Notes: generated from the letters alone by a model not told the origin. A stretch of DNA of 64,000 nt from Serinibacter salmoneus (GCF_002563925.1 NZ_PDJD01000001.1:2362973-2426972), one strand, 5' to 3'; counted from the first letter of the stretch, positions 1 through 8,875 are shown. Translations and numbers: made by a program.

Positions 1-331
1 AGGCGGTGGGCAGGCCCGCCGCGATCGAGACCACGGGGGAGCCACCGGGCAGGTGCGGGGAGATCTGGGCGAGCAGCGTGTCCATGTGCTGCGGCTTGAC
101 GGCGAGCACGATCAGGTCCGCGTCCCGCACCGCGGCGGCGCCGACGGTCCCCCCGGAGATCGAGACGGCGTACCCCTCGCTGCGCGCCCGGTCCTCCGCC
201 TCCCCCGCGACCCGGCGGGCGACCTCGCCGCGCACGTCGGTGACGCTCACCTCCGTCACGGACTCCTCGGCGGCGATGGAGGAGAGCACGGCGCTGCCCA
301 TCACTCCCGACCCCAGCAGTGCGATCTTCAT
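1..331 (-). CDS. proC: Pyrroline-5-carboxylate reductase, N-terminal part (cut by the window edge)
   Basis: ProC reduces 1-pyrroline-5-carboxylate to proline with NAD(P)H in the cytoplasm. The visible 110 residues are the Rossmann half. They start MKIALLGSGVMGSA, which carries the dinucleotide-binding GxGxMG motif. A VKPQHM stretch follows at about residue 85 and a VVSIAAG stretch near 102, both typical of this family. The ATG starts one base after the stop of the upstream membrane-anchored gene, so the two are probably co-transcribed. The C-terminal dimerisation half lies outside the window. Family assignment is confident; only the missing half is unknown. Confidence 0.88.
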   Translation of the reverse strand, partial: MKIALLGSGVMGSAVLSSIAAEESVTEVSVTDVRGEVARRVAGEAEDRARSEGYAVSISGGTVGAAAVRDADLIVLAVKPQHMDTLLAQISPHLPGGSPVVSIAAGLPTA

Positions 332-332
332 G

Positions 333-944
333 TCACATCCCGAATGCCTCGTAGAACGCGGTCCCGGCGCCTGCCGGAGCCTGTACATCGATCACCGTAG
401 CCCCGTTGGTCCAGCGCACGTGATCGCGGCCGCTCTCCTGCCAGGAGACCACCTCGCCGACCACCTCGGACCCGACCCTCACCTCTCCCCGCTCGCTACC
501 CTCGCTCGGCAGACCGGCTGCCGCGCGCTCGGAGGCCTCGGTCGCGGTGCGCCATTGCGAGACGGTCACCGCCACCTCCTGCCCGGTCCCGTCCTCATAG
601 CGCAGCGTCCACGCCTCCACCGCGCCCTGCGCCAGCGCCTCCTCGTGCCGGGTCTGCTCTGTGACGGCCCAGACCAGCACGGCATCCGGCAGCGCCTGCT
701 GCAGCGCCGTTTCGGTGGCGCGGGGGCTCGGCTGGATCGCCGGGGTCGGGATCGGGGCGGTCACGGTCTCCCCCGGCAGCGGGTCGAGCACGATCCGCTC
801 CGGTTCCTGAGCGGCGGTGTACCAGGCGTAGACCCCGCCCGCGCCGGCCCCGAGCAAGACGAGCGCGAGCACGAGTGCCAGCAGGCGACGGCGACGGAGG
901 GCGGCCGGTGTCGGCGCGGGCCGCGGTGCCGGGGCGCTGGACAT
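333..944 (-). CDS. Membrane-anchored protein of unknown function
   Basis: A 203-residue protein not recognised as a named family. The N-terminus is proline/alanine-rich and ends in an RRRR cluster, followed by one hydrophobic segment at about residues 20-42, giving a cytoplasmic-in single-pass anchor. A Pro/Thr linker leads to an outside domain of about 140 residues rich in Glu and Val, with tryptophans in the pattern W-TLRYEDG and VSQWRTATEA. The start is well supported by GGGAGGAG about six bases upstream. It lies one base upstream of proC and is divergent from radA. The architecture resembles the protein at 3666-4463, but no clear sequence relationship is visible. Confidence 0.75.
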   Translation of the reverse strand: MSSAPAPRPAPTPAALRRRRLLALVLALVLLGAGAGGVYAWYTAAQEPERIVLDPLPGETVTAPIPTPAIQPSPRATETALQQALPDAVLVWAVTEQTRHEEALAQGAVEAWTLRYEDGTGQEVAVTVSQWRTATEASERAAAGLPSEGSERGEVRVGSEVVGEVVSWQESGRDHVRWTNGATVIDVQAPAGAGTAFYEAFGM

Positions 945-1055
945 GACGGACTCCTCCCGGGGGGATCCCAGCGTAGGACGCCGCCGAGGGCGTGCCGGGG
1001 AGCCACACCGGCGTTCGGAGCGAACCACCGCGCTCAGGATGTCGGACCCAGCGCG

Positions 1056-1061
1056 TACGGT
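1056..1061 (+). promoter_or_regulatory. Leaderless -10 box of radA (TACGGT)
   Basis: TACGGT lies seven bases before the ATG at 1069, placing the transcription start at or next to the start codon. No Shine-Dalgarno sequence is present. Confidence 0.5.
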
Positions 1062-1068
1062 TCCCGAC

Positions 1069-2568
1069 ATGGCGACACGATCGACGGCGCGCAGCGGCCC
1101 GACCTGGCGGTGCACCGAGTGCGGCGCGAGTAGCGCGAAGTGGGTGGGACGGTGCACCCAGTGTCGCGCCTGGGGCACGGTGGAGGAGCAGTCCGCCCCC
1201 GTCGCGGCGGCCGTCCCCGTCACCCGCCCGACGGCGCAGGCCCGCCCGATCGCGCAGGTGGACGCCGATGTCGTGGCCACCCGGGCCACCGGGATCGGGG
1301 AACTCGACCGGGTGCTGGGCGGCGGGATCGTGCCGGGAGCCGTCACGCTGCTGGCCGGGGAACCCGGGGTCGGCAAGTCCACGCTCCTGTTGGCGGCGGC
1401 AGCGGCCGTGGCCCAGCGCGGTGTGCGCGTGCTGTACCTGACGGGCGAGGAGTCCGCCGCCCAGGTGCGGTTGCGCGCCCAGCGCATCGGGGCGCTGCAC
1501 CCGGACCTGCTCCTGGCCGCGGAGTCCGACCTCGGCGGAGTGCTCGGGCACATCGAGGACGTACAACCCGGGCTGCTGGTGCTGGACTCCGTGCAGACCA
1601 TCGCCTCGGCACAGGTGGAGGGGTCGGCCGGCGGCGTGGCGCAGGTGCGCCAGGTCACTGCCGCGGTGATCGCCGAGGCGAAGCGACGCCACCTCCCGGT
1701 GATCCTGGTGGGGCATGTCACCAAGGACGGCGGGATCGCCGGCCCCCGGGTGCTGGAGCACCTGGTGGATGTGGTGTGCGTGTTCGAGGGCGACAGGCAC
1801 TCCCGGCTGCGGATGATGCGCGCCGTGAAGAACCGGTACGGGCCAACGGACGAGGTGGGATGCTTCGACCTCACCGACTCCGGCATCACCGGGCTGGCGG
1901 ACCCGAGTGGGCTGTTCCTGTCCGAGCGGGGCCCGGTGGAACCCGGCACCTGCGTGAGCATCGCGCTGGACGGCGCCCGGGCCATGCCGATCGAGATCCA
2001 GGCGCTGATCGCCACGACGACCGCCCCCCACCCTCGGCGCGCCACCTCCGGGGTGGATGCCTCGCGGGTGAGCATGGCGCTGGCCGTGATGGAGTCCCGG
2101 CTCGGGGTGAGCACCGCCTCGCAGGACGTGTACGTCTCCACGATCGGCGGCGCGAAGGTGGTGGAACCCGCCGCCGACACCGCGCTCGCACTCGCTGTCC
2201 TCTCCGCTCGCACCGGACGACCCGTCGGCGAGGGCACGGTGGCCATCGGCGAGGTGAGCCTCACGGGGCAGTTGCGGCCGACCACCGGGCTCGAGCGACG
2301 CCTGGCGGAGGCGGCGCGCCTGGGCTTCGGTACCGCCGTCGTACCGCACAGCGCCGGCGAGAACCTGCGCATCGGATCCATGCGGATCCTGCGTGCGCGC
2401 GATCTGCGCGAGGCCGCGGAGTTCGCGCTCGTGGCGCCCCCGCAGGAGGGCATCACCGGAGCGCACCCGAACTCACCGGTCGACTCCCCCTCCGGGCGCG
2501 GCCCACACGGTGTCCGGAGCACCGAACACGACCGGCACGGGTCGAACCTCGCTCCCGTAGAGTTCTGA
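1069..2568 (+). CDS. radA: DNA repair protein RadA
   Basis: RadA is a RecA-like ATPase that helps process recombination intermediates. The 499-residue protein has the expected order. A four-cysteine zinc finger (C15, C18, C29, C32) comes first. A Walker A motif GEPGVGKST lies at about residue 98. The family KNRFG motif, here KNRYG, is near residue 252. A Lon-like C-terminal domain contains VGEGTVAIGEVSLTGQLR. An upstream in-frame ATG at 943 would add 42 basic residues of no family match. The ATG at 1069 places the zinc finger normally and sits behind a leaderless -10. disA begins three bases after the stop; in other bacteria RadA and DisA interact functionally. Confidence 0.95.
   Translation: MATRSTARSGPTWRCTECGASSAKWVGRCTQCRAWGTVEEQSAPVAAAVPVTRPTAQARPIAQVDADVVATRATGIGELDRVLGGGIVPGAVTLLAGEPGVGKSTLLLAAAAAVAQRGVRVLYLTGEESAAQVRLRAQRIGALHPDLLLAAESDLGGVLGHIEDVQPGLLVLDSVQTIASAQVEGSAGGVAQVRQVTAAVIAEAKRRHLPVILVGHVTKDGGIAGPRVLEHLVDVVCVFEGDRHSRLRMMRAVKNRYGPTDEVGCFDLTDSGITGLADPSGLFLSERGPVEPGTCVSIALDGARAMPIEIQALIATTTAPHPRRATSGVDASRVSMALAVMESRLGVSTASQDVYVSTIGGAKVVEPAADTALALAVLSARTGRPVGEGTVAIGEVSLTGQLRPTTGLERRLAEAARLGFGTAVVPHSAGENLRIGSMRILRARDLREAAEFALVAPPQEGITGAHPNSPVDSPSGRGPHGVRSTEHDRHGSNLAPVEF
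2558..2563 (+). promoter_or_regulatory. Leaderless -10 box of disA (TAGAGT), inside the end of radA
   Basis: TAGAGT ends seven bases before the disA ATG and overlaps the last codons of radA. disA could therefore be transcribed alone as well as with radA. Confidence 0.45.
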
Positions 2569-2570
2569 TC

Positions 2571-3644
2571 ATGTCCGAGTCGAAGCCCCAGGGCCTGGGG
2601 AGAGGTGTCCTTCGCTCCGTCGCGCCGGGTACCGAACTTCGCGACGGACTCGAACGCATCCTGCGGGGCCGGACCGGGGCACTGATCGTGGTCGGACACG
2701 ACGAGACGGTCGAGTCGATCTCCTCGGGTGGGTTCGAGTTGGACGTCGCGTTCTCCCCGACACGCCTGCGTGAACTGGCGAAGATGGACGGTGCCATCGT
2801 GCTGAACGGCACCGCCACGCGCATCATCCGCGCGGGGGTCCAGTTGCTTCCCGACGCCGCCATCCCCACCTCGGAGTCCGGCACGCGGCACCGCACCGCA
2901 CAGCGCACTGCCGTGCAGACCGGGTTCCCGGTCATCTCCGTGAGCCAGTCGATGCGCATCGTCGGGGTCTACGTCGGCGGCGTGCGCTACGTGGTGGAGG
3001 ACTCCGACTCGATCCTGTCCCGCGCCAATCAGGCCCTCGCGACCCTCGAGCGCTACAAGACCAGGCTGGACGAGGTCACTCAGACACTCTCGGCCCTGGA
3101 GATCGAGGACCTCGCCACGGTGCGGGACGTCGCGACCTTCCTGCAGCGTCAGGAGATGGTCCGCCGCATCTCCCACGAGGTCGCCGGCTACGTGATGGAA
3201 CTCGGCGCGGACGGCCGTCTGCTGTCGCTCCAGTTGGAAGAACTCGTCGGGCCGGCGTCACCGGATCGCACCCTCGTGATCCGCGACTACCTCCCCGAGT
3301 CGCGCCGCCTGGAGGACGTGCTCGCCGGCCTGGAGGACCTCGATTCCACCGATCTGATCGACCTCGCCAAGATCACCCGACTGCTCGGCCTGGGCGGGGC
3401 CGGGGGTGAGGCGCTCGACGACCCGGTCAGCCCCCGTGGCTACCGCATGCTCTCCCGCGTGCCCCGTGTACCCGTCTCCGTGGTCGAGGCCGTGGTGGGT
3501 CACTTCGGGAGTCTGCAGCGCATGCTCGCCGCCACCGTGGAGGACTTCCACCAGGTCGAAGGGATCGGCGCCGTCCGGGCCCGATCACTGCGCGAGGGAC
3601 TGTCCCGCCTCGCGGAAGCCTCCCTCATCGACCGCTTCGGCTGA
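2571..3644 (+). CDS. disA: DNA integrity scanning protein DisA, diadenylate cyclase
   Basis: DisA makes cyclic di-AMP from two ATP and senses branched DNA. The protein is 357 residues, the normal family length. The DAC active site is intact, with DGA at residues 73-75 and GTRHR at 104-108. A helical linker follows, then a C-terminal helix-hairpin-helix region (VEGIGAVRARSLREGL) that binds DNA junctions. In Gram-positive bacteria cyclic di-AMP restrains potassium uptake and osmolyte import. This window also holds a potassium system at 53.1-55.2 kb and a betaine-type transporter at 47.2 kb, but a regulatory link here is inference. Confidence 0.96.
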   Translation: MSESKPQGLGRGVLRSVAPGTELRDGLERILRGRTGALIVVGHDETVESISSGGFELDVAFSPTRLRELAKMDGAIVLNGTATRIIRAGVQLLPDAAIPTSESGTRHRTAQRTAVQTGFPVISVSQSMRIVGVYVGGVRYVVEDSDSILSRANQALATLERYKTRLDEVTQTLSALEIEDLATVRDVATFLQRQEMVRRISHEVAGYVMELGADGRLLSLQLEELVGPASPDRTLVIRDYLPESRRLEDVLAGLEDLDSTDLIDLAKITRLLGLGGAGGEALDDPVSPRGYRMLSRVPRVPVSVVEAVVGHFGSLQRMLAATVEDFHQVEGIGAVRARSLREGLSRLAEASLIDRFG

Positions 3645-3665
3645 GCAACGCGGCGAGACGCGGCC

Positions 3666-4463
3666 TCAACCCTGGTCGGGGTCGCCCCCATCCGATCCCT
3701 CGTCATCGGAGTCTGAGGCCTGCGTCACCGTGAAGGTGGCCTCGCCCGTCAACTCGGCTGCGGGCTGCTCCGCCGCTTCCCCCTCGCCCTCCGCGGGCGC
3801 CGTGGAGACCGTGGCCCTCACGCGGTAGGTGCCGGCCTCGGCCACGGGCGAATCGGACGGGCACCCCTGTGCCGAAAGCCGCCCCGACCAGCTGATCACC
3901 TGGGTGTCGTTCGCGTCGGGGCCGAGCAGGAGCTCACGCTCCTGCGGCGTGTAGGGACACTGCTGCGTGGACCACACCATGGCATCGCCGGAGGTGATCT
4001 CGACCGTGGTGCCGAGGGACCCCAGGTCCACCAGGCACCCGCGGGTCTCCCCGGTGACCACCTCGAGGGTGACCGTGAGGCCCCGGCCGGCCTCCGTCGA
4101 ACTCGGGACCGAGACCTCGACGTCGGCCTCCTCAGGCGTGCAGGCCACCGGCAGCCCCGGCGTCTCGCCGATCGCGGGCTCGGTCGACTCGGGCTCGAGG
4201 GGCTCCACCGATGACGTCGGCGTGGGTTGCGATCCTGGGGCCTGCGAGGCGTCCGTGGCGCTGCCCTCGCCGCCGCCCCAGGCCCGCACGATCGCCACCG
4301 CAGCGAATCCGATCGCCACCAGCAGCGCGACGGCCAGCACGAGCGCCACCAGGCGTCGGCGCCGGTACACCGCCTGGCTCGGTCGCGTGGTCGACCCCTG
4401 CGTCCCACCGCGGGGCCGGGATCGTCCCGACGGCTGGGGTCGGGGAGCACTCGAGCGCGGCAC
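3666..4463 (-). CDS. Single-pass membrane protein of unknown function, extracytoplasmic domain
   Basis: Not recognised. The 265-residue protein has a basic, proline-rich cytoplasmic N-terminus and one transmembrane segment at about 38-60. A Thr/Pro/Ser/Glu linker follows, then an immunoglobulin-like looking domain with three cysteines and a conserved-looking WSTQQCPYTPQERELLLGP stretch. The tail is acidic. I chose the GTG at 4463 because TATCCT lies six bases upstream, a leaderless signal. The ATG at 4511 would overlap the divergent mutY start and has no ribosome site. The gene converges on disA with a 21-base gap. Confidence 0.72.
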   Translation of the reverse strand: MPRSSAPRPQPSGRSRPRGGTQGSTTRPSQAVYRRRRLVALVLAVALLVAIGFAAVAIVRAWGGGEGSATDASQAPGSQPTPTSSVEPLEPESTEPAIGETPGLPVACTPEEADVEVSVPSSTEAGRGLTVTLEVVTGETRGCLVDLGSLGTTVEITSGDAMVWSTQQCPYTPQERELLLGPDANDTQVISWSGRLSAQGCPSDSPVAEAGTYRVRATVSTAPAEGEGEAAEQPAAELTGEATFTVTQASDSDDEGSDGGDPDQG

Positions 4464-4469
4464 ACCTGG

Positions 4470-4475
4470 AGGATA
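4470..4475 (-). promoter_or_regulatory. Leaderless -10 box (TATCCT) for the 3666-4463 gene
   Basis: TATCCT on the minus strand, six bases before the GTG at 4463. It decides the start over the ATG at 4511. Confidence 0.5.
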
Positions 4476-4491
4476 GGCGAGACTGCTGCGG

Positions 4492-5451
4492 ATGCCTCCT
4501 CGCCGCGCCACACCGCACCCAGCCTCCCTCGGGGTTCACCTCCCACCCTGCGCCGGTCAGGACCCAGCGGGGCCACCGGACGCCCTGGACCTGCGCCGCG
4601 CGGTCTGCGCGTGGTTCGAGGAGTCCGCCCGCGACCTGCCGTGGCGGGATCCCGCGGCCGGGGCGTGGGCCGTGCTGGTGAGCGAGGTGATGCTGCAGCA
4701 GACCCCCGTGGTGCGCGTCGAACCGATCTGGCGGGAGTGGATGCACCGGTGGCCCGATCCCCGGGCGCTGGCATCCGCGAGTACCGCCGAGGTGTTGCAG
4801 GCCTGGCGCGGACTGGGCTACCCGCGACGTGCCCTGCGGCTGCGGGAGTGCGCGGTGGTGATCCGCGACCACCACGGGGGCCGGGTGCCCTCCGAGGAGG
4901 CCCACCTGCGTGCCCTGCCCGGGATCGGGGAGTACACCGCGGCCGCGGTGCGCTCGTTCGCCTTCACCGCCCACGCCGTCGTGCTGGACACCAATGTGCG
5001 CCGGGTGCTGGGTCGGGTGGTAGGTGGCGAGGCACTCCCCCCGCCCACCCTCACCCGAGCAGAGCGTGAGCGAGCAGCCTCGCTGCTCCCGCGCGAGCCC
5101 GGCCAGGCAGCGCGATGGAACGTGGCCGTCATGGAACTCGGGGCACTGATCTGCACCGCACGCTCTCCGCTGTGCCAGGACTGTCCCGTGGCGCGCCACT
5201 GTCGCTGGCGCGCCGAGGGGTACCCGCCGGATGCTCACGCGGCACGACGACGTCGCCAGCCCTGGGAGGGGACGGATCGGCAGGCCAGGGGCCGGGTGAT
5301 GGCGGCGCTCCGCGCCTCGGCGCAGCCCCTGCCCCGGGACGAGCTCGAACCCCTGTGGCCCCAGGACCCCACCCAACTCGACAGGGCGCTGGCCTCGCTG
5401 GTCGCGGACGGCCTGGCCACACACACGCCACGGGGATACCTGCTGGGATGA
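4492..5451 (+). CDS. mutY: A/G-specific adenine glycosylase MutY
   Basis: MutY removes adenine mispaired with 8-oxoguanine. The 319-residue protein carries every expected feature. The catalytic Glu65 sits in SEVMLQQT. The helix-hairpin-helix is LPGIGEYTA at 142-150 and the catalytic Asp166 is in VVLDTNVRRV. The iron-sulphur cluster ligands are C221, C228, C231 and C237 (C-x6-C-x2-C-x5-C). The C-terminal 8-oxoG recognition domain is reduced compared with Escherichia coli, as in many actinobacteria. The first 30 residues look poorly conserved, so the start could lie slightly downstream. The gene diverges from the 3666-4463 gene. Confidence 0.93.
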   Translation: MPPRRATPHPASLGVHLPPCAGQDPAGPPDALDLRRAVCAWFEESARDLPWRDPAAGAWAVLVSEVMLQQTPVVRVEPIWREWMHRWPDPRALASASTAEVLQAWRGLGYPRRALRLRECAVVIRDHHGGRVPSEEAHLRALPGIGEYTAAAVRSFAFTAHAVVLDTNVRRVLGRVVGGEALPPPTLTRAERERAASLLPREPGQAARWNVAVMELGALICTARSPLCQDCPVARHCRWRAEGYPPDAHAARRRRQPWEGTDRQARGRVMAALRASAQPLPRDELEPLWPQDPTQLDRALASLVADGLATHTPRGYLLG

Positions 5452-5499
5452 CACCGGCGTGCACGGCGCGGGCCTGCCCGGCCGGCGCCCGCCAGGAAC

Positions 5500-5505
5500 T
5501 ACGGT
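5500..5505 (+). promoter_or_regulatory. Leaderless -10 box (TACGGT) for the 5512 gene
   Basis: TACGGT lies six bases before the GTG at 5512; no ribosome site is seen. Confidence 0.5.
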
Positions 5506-5511
5506 GGCGGG

Positions 5512-6027
5512 GTGAGCACACCCGCCCCCGGCCCTCGCCCCGTGCCGTCCCGAGACGACCCCGATGTGGCGCTCGGTCTTGCCCTGCGCGCCGCTCGCAA
5601 CGCCCTGCTCGCCCTGGCGGGATGCGCGCTCTTCATCGGCCTGGTGGGCGCGGGTGCCGCGGCGATGAGCGAGGTGGAGAACGGCGGCCAGGGCGCCGAG
5701 ATCGTGATCCCAGGGCTCGTCGTCCTCATGGTCGGGCAGTTCGCCGCCCTGGTGGCGTGCACGCTCGCCGTCCTGACCCTGGTGCAGCTCCTGCGTGGGC
5801 GGGTCCCGGACACCTCCCGGGCGCTGCGGGGCCTCTCCCGCGCACTCGGGCTGTGCGTGCGGGGACTGTTGGCCGCGCTGGTGGTCGCGGTGGCGATCTG
5901 GATCATCGCGCGCCCCGCGGCGACGCTCTCCGCGGTGCTCGGCGCGGTGGTCGCCCTCCAGGTGGCGGTGGTCATCGGTGTGGTGCGCTCCCGGGTGCTC
6001 GCACCCTCCTTCACCGACGTGAGGTGA
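5512..6027 (+). CDS. Four-helix integral membrane protein of unknown function
   Basis: The 171-residue protein is not recognised. It has four hydrophobic segments at roughly 28-52, 66-94, 117-137 and 140-162, with short loops and an arginine-rich loop near residue 100. The GTG start follows a leaderless -10 box by six bases. Its 3' end overlaps the convergent SorC-type regulator by 17 bases, so both genes share their terminal codons. No catalytic motif is visible; a DUF-type membrane protein is the most that can be said. Confidence 0.7.
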   Translation: MSTPAPGPRPVPSRDDPDVALGLALRAARNALLALAGCALFIGLVGAGAAAMSEVENGGQGAEIVIPGLVVLMVGQFAALVACTLAVLTLVQLLRGRVPDTSRALRGLSRALGLCVRGLLAALVVAVAIWIIARPAATLSAVLGAVVALQVAVVIGVVRSRVLAPSFTDVR

Positions 6028-6973
6028 GGCCGGAGCGCACCAGGGTCTGCGCGCTCGCGTCGTCGATGACCAGGTCCGTCACGGCGCCGGCGAGCAGCGC
6101 AGCACGCAGCGGGGCCACCTTGGCCTCCCCGGACACGACACACACCCGCCGCGCGATGCCCTGTAGCTGCCGGGGCGTGGGGCCGGTGGCGCGCGCATTG
6201 ATGGCGACGTCCTCCCAGGAGCCGTTCCCGCGCAGGAAGACCGTGCACACGTCCCCCACCACGCCGTCGGCCTCCAGTGCGCGGCGATCGGCGGTGTCGA
6301 GGTAGCCGGAGGTGTAGACGTGGGAGGGAACCGGGGCCACCAGTGCACCCACCCCGAACAGCGCGATCTCCGCGTGGCTCTGGATCTCCAGCACGTGGCG
6401 GACGCTGCGCTCGCGCCACATCAGTTGCCGCGTCTGGGCGTAGTCGAAGAACGCCGGCACCGGGAAGTAGGTCGGGACGGCGTCGAAAGCCGAGGCGAAC
6501 TGGCTGACCAGGTCGGTCCCGTACGCCAGACCGGAGGCGAGATTGTTCGCTGCACCGTTGAGCTGCACCACCGTGGCGTCCCGGCGGGGCGCGTGCGGGA
6601 GGTAGCGGGTCATCGCGGCCACGGTGGTCCCCCAGGCGATCCCCAGGGTCATACCCGGACCGAACCACTCCACCAGGAGCTGCGCGGCGTAGCGCGCCAC
6701 GTGGTCCAGGCGTACGTCCTCGGTGATCGAGGTGCGCACCGGCACCACGTGCGCACGCACCCCGTACTCCCGGGTGATGGTGCGCGCCATGTCGCCACCT
6801 GCGTCGGCCTGCGCCACGTGGATGCGCACGATCCCGCGTTCACGTGCCGACTTCAGCAGCCGGGAGACCCCGGAGCGGGACATCCCGAACTGCCGCGCGA
6901 TGGTCTCCATCGTCGCGTCCTGCAGGTAATACATCGACGCTGCCTCGTGCATCAAGTCGTCACGGTCGCTCAC
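6011..6973 (-). CDS. SorC-family sugar-binding transcriptional regulator
   Basis: This 320-residue protein has an N-terminal helix-turn-helix (DATMETIARQFGMSRSGVSRLLKSARERGIV, about residues 18-47). A SorC-type effector domain follows, with GIAWGTTVAAM and VVQLNGAANN, which in this family binds phosphorylated sugars. It is divergent from glpD with 168 bases between. The likely inducer is therefore glycerol-3-phosphate or a related phospho-compound, which is inference from position. The GTG at 6973 has GGAGG four bases upstream. A TGCAC-N4-GTGCA dyad in the shared gap is a candidate operator. Confidence 0.85.
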   Translation of the reverse strand: MSDRDDLMHEAASMYYLQDATMETIARQFGMSRSGVSRLLKSARERGIVRIHVAQADAGGDMARTITREYGVRAHVVPVRTSITEDVRLDHVARYAAQLLVEWFGPGMTLGIAWGTTVAAMTRYLPHAPRRDATVVQLNGAANNLASGLAYGTDLVSQFASAFDAVPTYFPVPAFFDYAQTRQLMWRERSVRHVLEIQSHAEIALFGVGALVAPVPSHVYTSGYLDTADRRALEADGVVGDVCTVFLRGNGSWEDVAINARATGPTPRQLQGIARRVCVVSGEAKVAPLRAALLAGAVTDLVIDDASAQTLVRSGLTSRR

Positions 6974-6989
6974 TGGGCCTCCATCCGAT

Positions 6990-7003
6990 TGCACATCCGT
7001 GCA
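6990..7003. promoter_or_regulatory. Candidate SorC operator, TGCAC-N4-GTGCA
   Basis: TGCACATCCGTGCA is a perfect 5+5 dyad with a four-base centre. It begins 17 bases upstream of the regulator start, in the regulator/glpD divergent gap. Position and symmetry suggest autoregulation and glp control; binding is unproven. Confidence 0.4.
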
Positions 7004-7141
7004 CCAGTGTTGCGCATACGTTCGGGATTCGAAAGAGTGGCAATGACCGGTGGCTGCGGCTCCGCCCCCTGCGCCGCAGCCACCGGTCCACGGCGATACC
7101 GGCAGGACCGGTGAGCAACGAGGCGACCGAGGAGAGTTCAC

Positions 7142-8875
7142 GTGAGCACCGCGATCACGAGTCAGACCCGCACCGAGGCCCTGGAGGCCATGTCGGACGA
7201 GGAGGGCCTGGAGGTCCTCGTCATCGGCGGCGGTGTGACCGGGGCGGGCATTGCCCTGGATGCCGCCACCCGCGGACTGCGCACCGGCATCATCGAGGCC
7301 CAGGACTGGGCGAGTGGCACCTCCAGTTGGTCCAGCAAGCTCGTCCACGGCGGGCTGCGCTACCTGCAGATGCTCGACTTCCACCTCGTGCACGAGGCCC
7401 TCACCGAGCGCGACCGCCTGATCAAGAACATCGCCCCGCACCTGGTCAAGCCGGTCTCCTTCCTCTATCCCCTCACCAACCGGGTCTGGGAGCGCGGCTA
7501 CGTCGGCGCCGGCGTGGCGCTGTACGACGCGCTGGCCGCGGTCGCCCCCGGCAAGCGCGCCATGCCGATCCACCGCCACCTCACCCAGTCCGGCATGGCG
7601 AAGAAGTTCCCCGACCTGCGCCACGACGCGGCCATCGGTGCCATCCGGTACTGGGACGCCTCGGTGGACGATGCCCGCCTGGTCCTCACGATCATCCGCA
7701 CGGCCGCCGCCTACGGCGCGCTGGCCGCGCCCCGCACCCAACTCGTGGAGTTGACCAAGTCCGCCCTCGGACGTGTCACGGGCGCCGTGGTCGAGGACCT
7801 GGAGACGGGTGAGCGCCGCACGATCAAGGCCGACCACGTCATCAACGCCACCGGTGTGTGGACCGAGGAGACCGAGTCCCTCACCGGCTCCGAGGGCGGC
7901 CTTCAGGTGCTGGCCTCCAAGGGCATCCACCTGGTGGTGCCCCGGGAACGGATCCGCGGCGAGGTGGGACTGATCCTGCAGACAGAGAAGAGCGTGCTCT
8001 TCGTCATCCCATGGTCGCGGTACTGGATCATCGGGACCACCGACACCCCCTACGAGCAGTCGTTGCGCCACCCCACGGCCACGGCCGCCGACATCGACTA
8101 CGTGCTCGAGCACGCCAACGCCGTCCTGGCCGACCCGCTGACCCGCGAGGACGTGATCGGCACCTACGCGGGCCTGCGCCCGCTGCTGCAGCCCGGCACC
8201 AAGGAGGGCACGTCCTCGGCGAAGGTCTCCCGCGAGCACACTGTCGCCTCCCCCGCCCCCGGCTTCGTCGCGATCGCCGGCGGCAAGTTGACCACCTACC
8301 GCGTGATGGCCAAGGACGCCGTCGACTTCGCCCTCGGTGACCGCGCCGAGTCCCTGCCCTCGATCACCGAGCAGATCCCGCTGATCGGCGCCGTGGGGCT
8401 CGCGGCCATGCAGCGCCAGTCCGCTCGACTGCAGCGCACCCACGGCTGGAGCGAGGCCGTGGTGGACCACCTGCTGCACCGGTACGGTTCGGCGCTGGGA
8501 GACCTCCTGGAGGCGATCGAGGAGCAGCCGGACCTCGCCCGACCGTTGGAGCACGCCCCCGCCTATCTGCGCGCCGAGGTGCACTACGCGGCCACACACG
8601 AGCAGGTCCTGCACCTGGAGGACGTGATGATCCACCGCACCCGCCTGTCCTACGAGGTTCGCGACTCCGGCCGCGCCGCCACCGACGAGATCCTCGAGGT
8701 GATCGCCCCGGTCCTCGGCTGGGACGAGGCGAAGTGCGCGCAGGAGAAGGCCTCCTACCTCGCCCAGCGGGACGCCGAGGATGCTGCCGCCCTCGCCCCC
8801 ACGGACGAGGAGGCCGACACCGCCCGCCGCTCCGCACCGGATGTGACGCCGATGGTGACGATGACCACCGAATGA
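7142..8875 (+). CDS. glpD: Aerobic glycerol-3-phosphate dehydrogenase (FAD)
   Basis: GlpD oxidises glycerol-3-phosphate to dihydroxyacetone phosphate and passes electrons to the quinone pool at the inner face of the membrane. The 577-residue protein has the FAD motif VIGGGVTGAGIALDAATRG at about residue 28. The family signature SSKLVHGGLRYL follows near 65, and GGKLTTYR lies near 380. The helical C-terminal domain is complete. The GTG start has GAGGAGAG upstream. It is the first gene of glpD-glpF-glpK. In this window its electrons would enter menaquinone, whose synthesis genes lie 17 kb downstream. Confidence 0.96.
   Translation: MSTAITSQTRTEALEAMSDEEGLEVLVIGGGVTGAGIALDAATRGLRTGIIEAQDWASGTSSWSSKLVHGGLRYLQMLDFHLVHEALTERDRLIKNIAPHLVKPVSFLYPLTNRVWERGYVGAGVALYDALAAVAPGKRAMPIHRHLTQSGMAKKFPDLRHDAAIGAIRYWDASVDDARLVLTIIRTAAAYGALAAPRTQLVELTKSALGRVTGAVVEDLETGERRTIKADHVINATGVWTEETESLTGSEGGLQVLASKGIHLVVPRERIRGEVGLILQTEKSVLFVIPWSRYWIIGTTDTPYEQSLRHPTATAADIDYVLEHANAVLADPLTREDVIGTYAGLRPLLQPGTKEGTSSAKVSREHTVASPAPGFVAIAGGKLTTYRVMAKDAVDFALGDRAESLPSITEQIPLIGAVGLAAMQRQSARLQRTHGWSEAVVDHLLHRYGSALGDLLEAIEEQPDLARPLEHAPAYLRAEVHYAATHEQVLHLEDVMIHRTRLSYEVRDSGRAATDEILEVIAPVLGWDEAKCAQEKASYLAQRDAEDAAALAPTDEEADTARRSAPDVTPMVTMTTE

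Noticed and set aside
333-3176. A 947-codon open frame antisense to radA and disA
   Set aside because: Only its last 203 codons (333-944) form a plausible gene with its own ribosome site. The rest is the complement of radA and disA, kept open by high GC.
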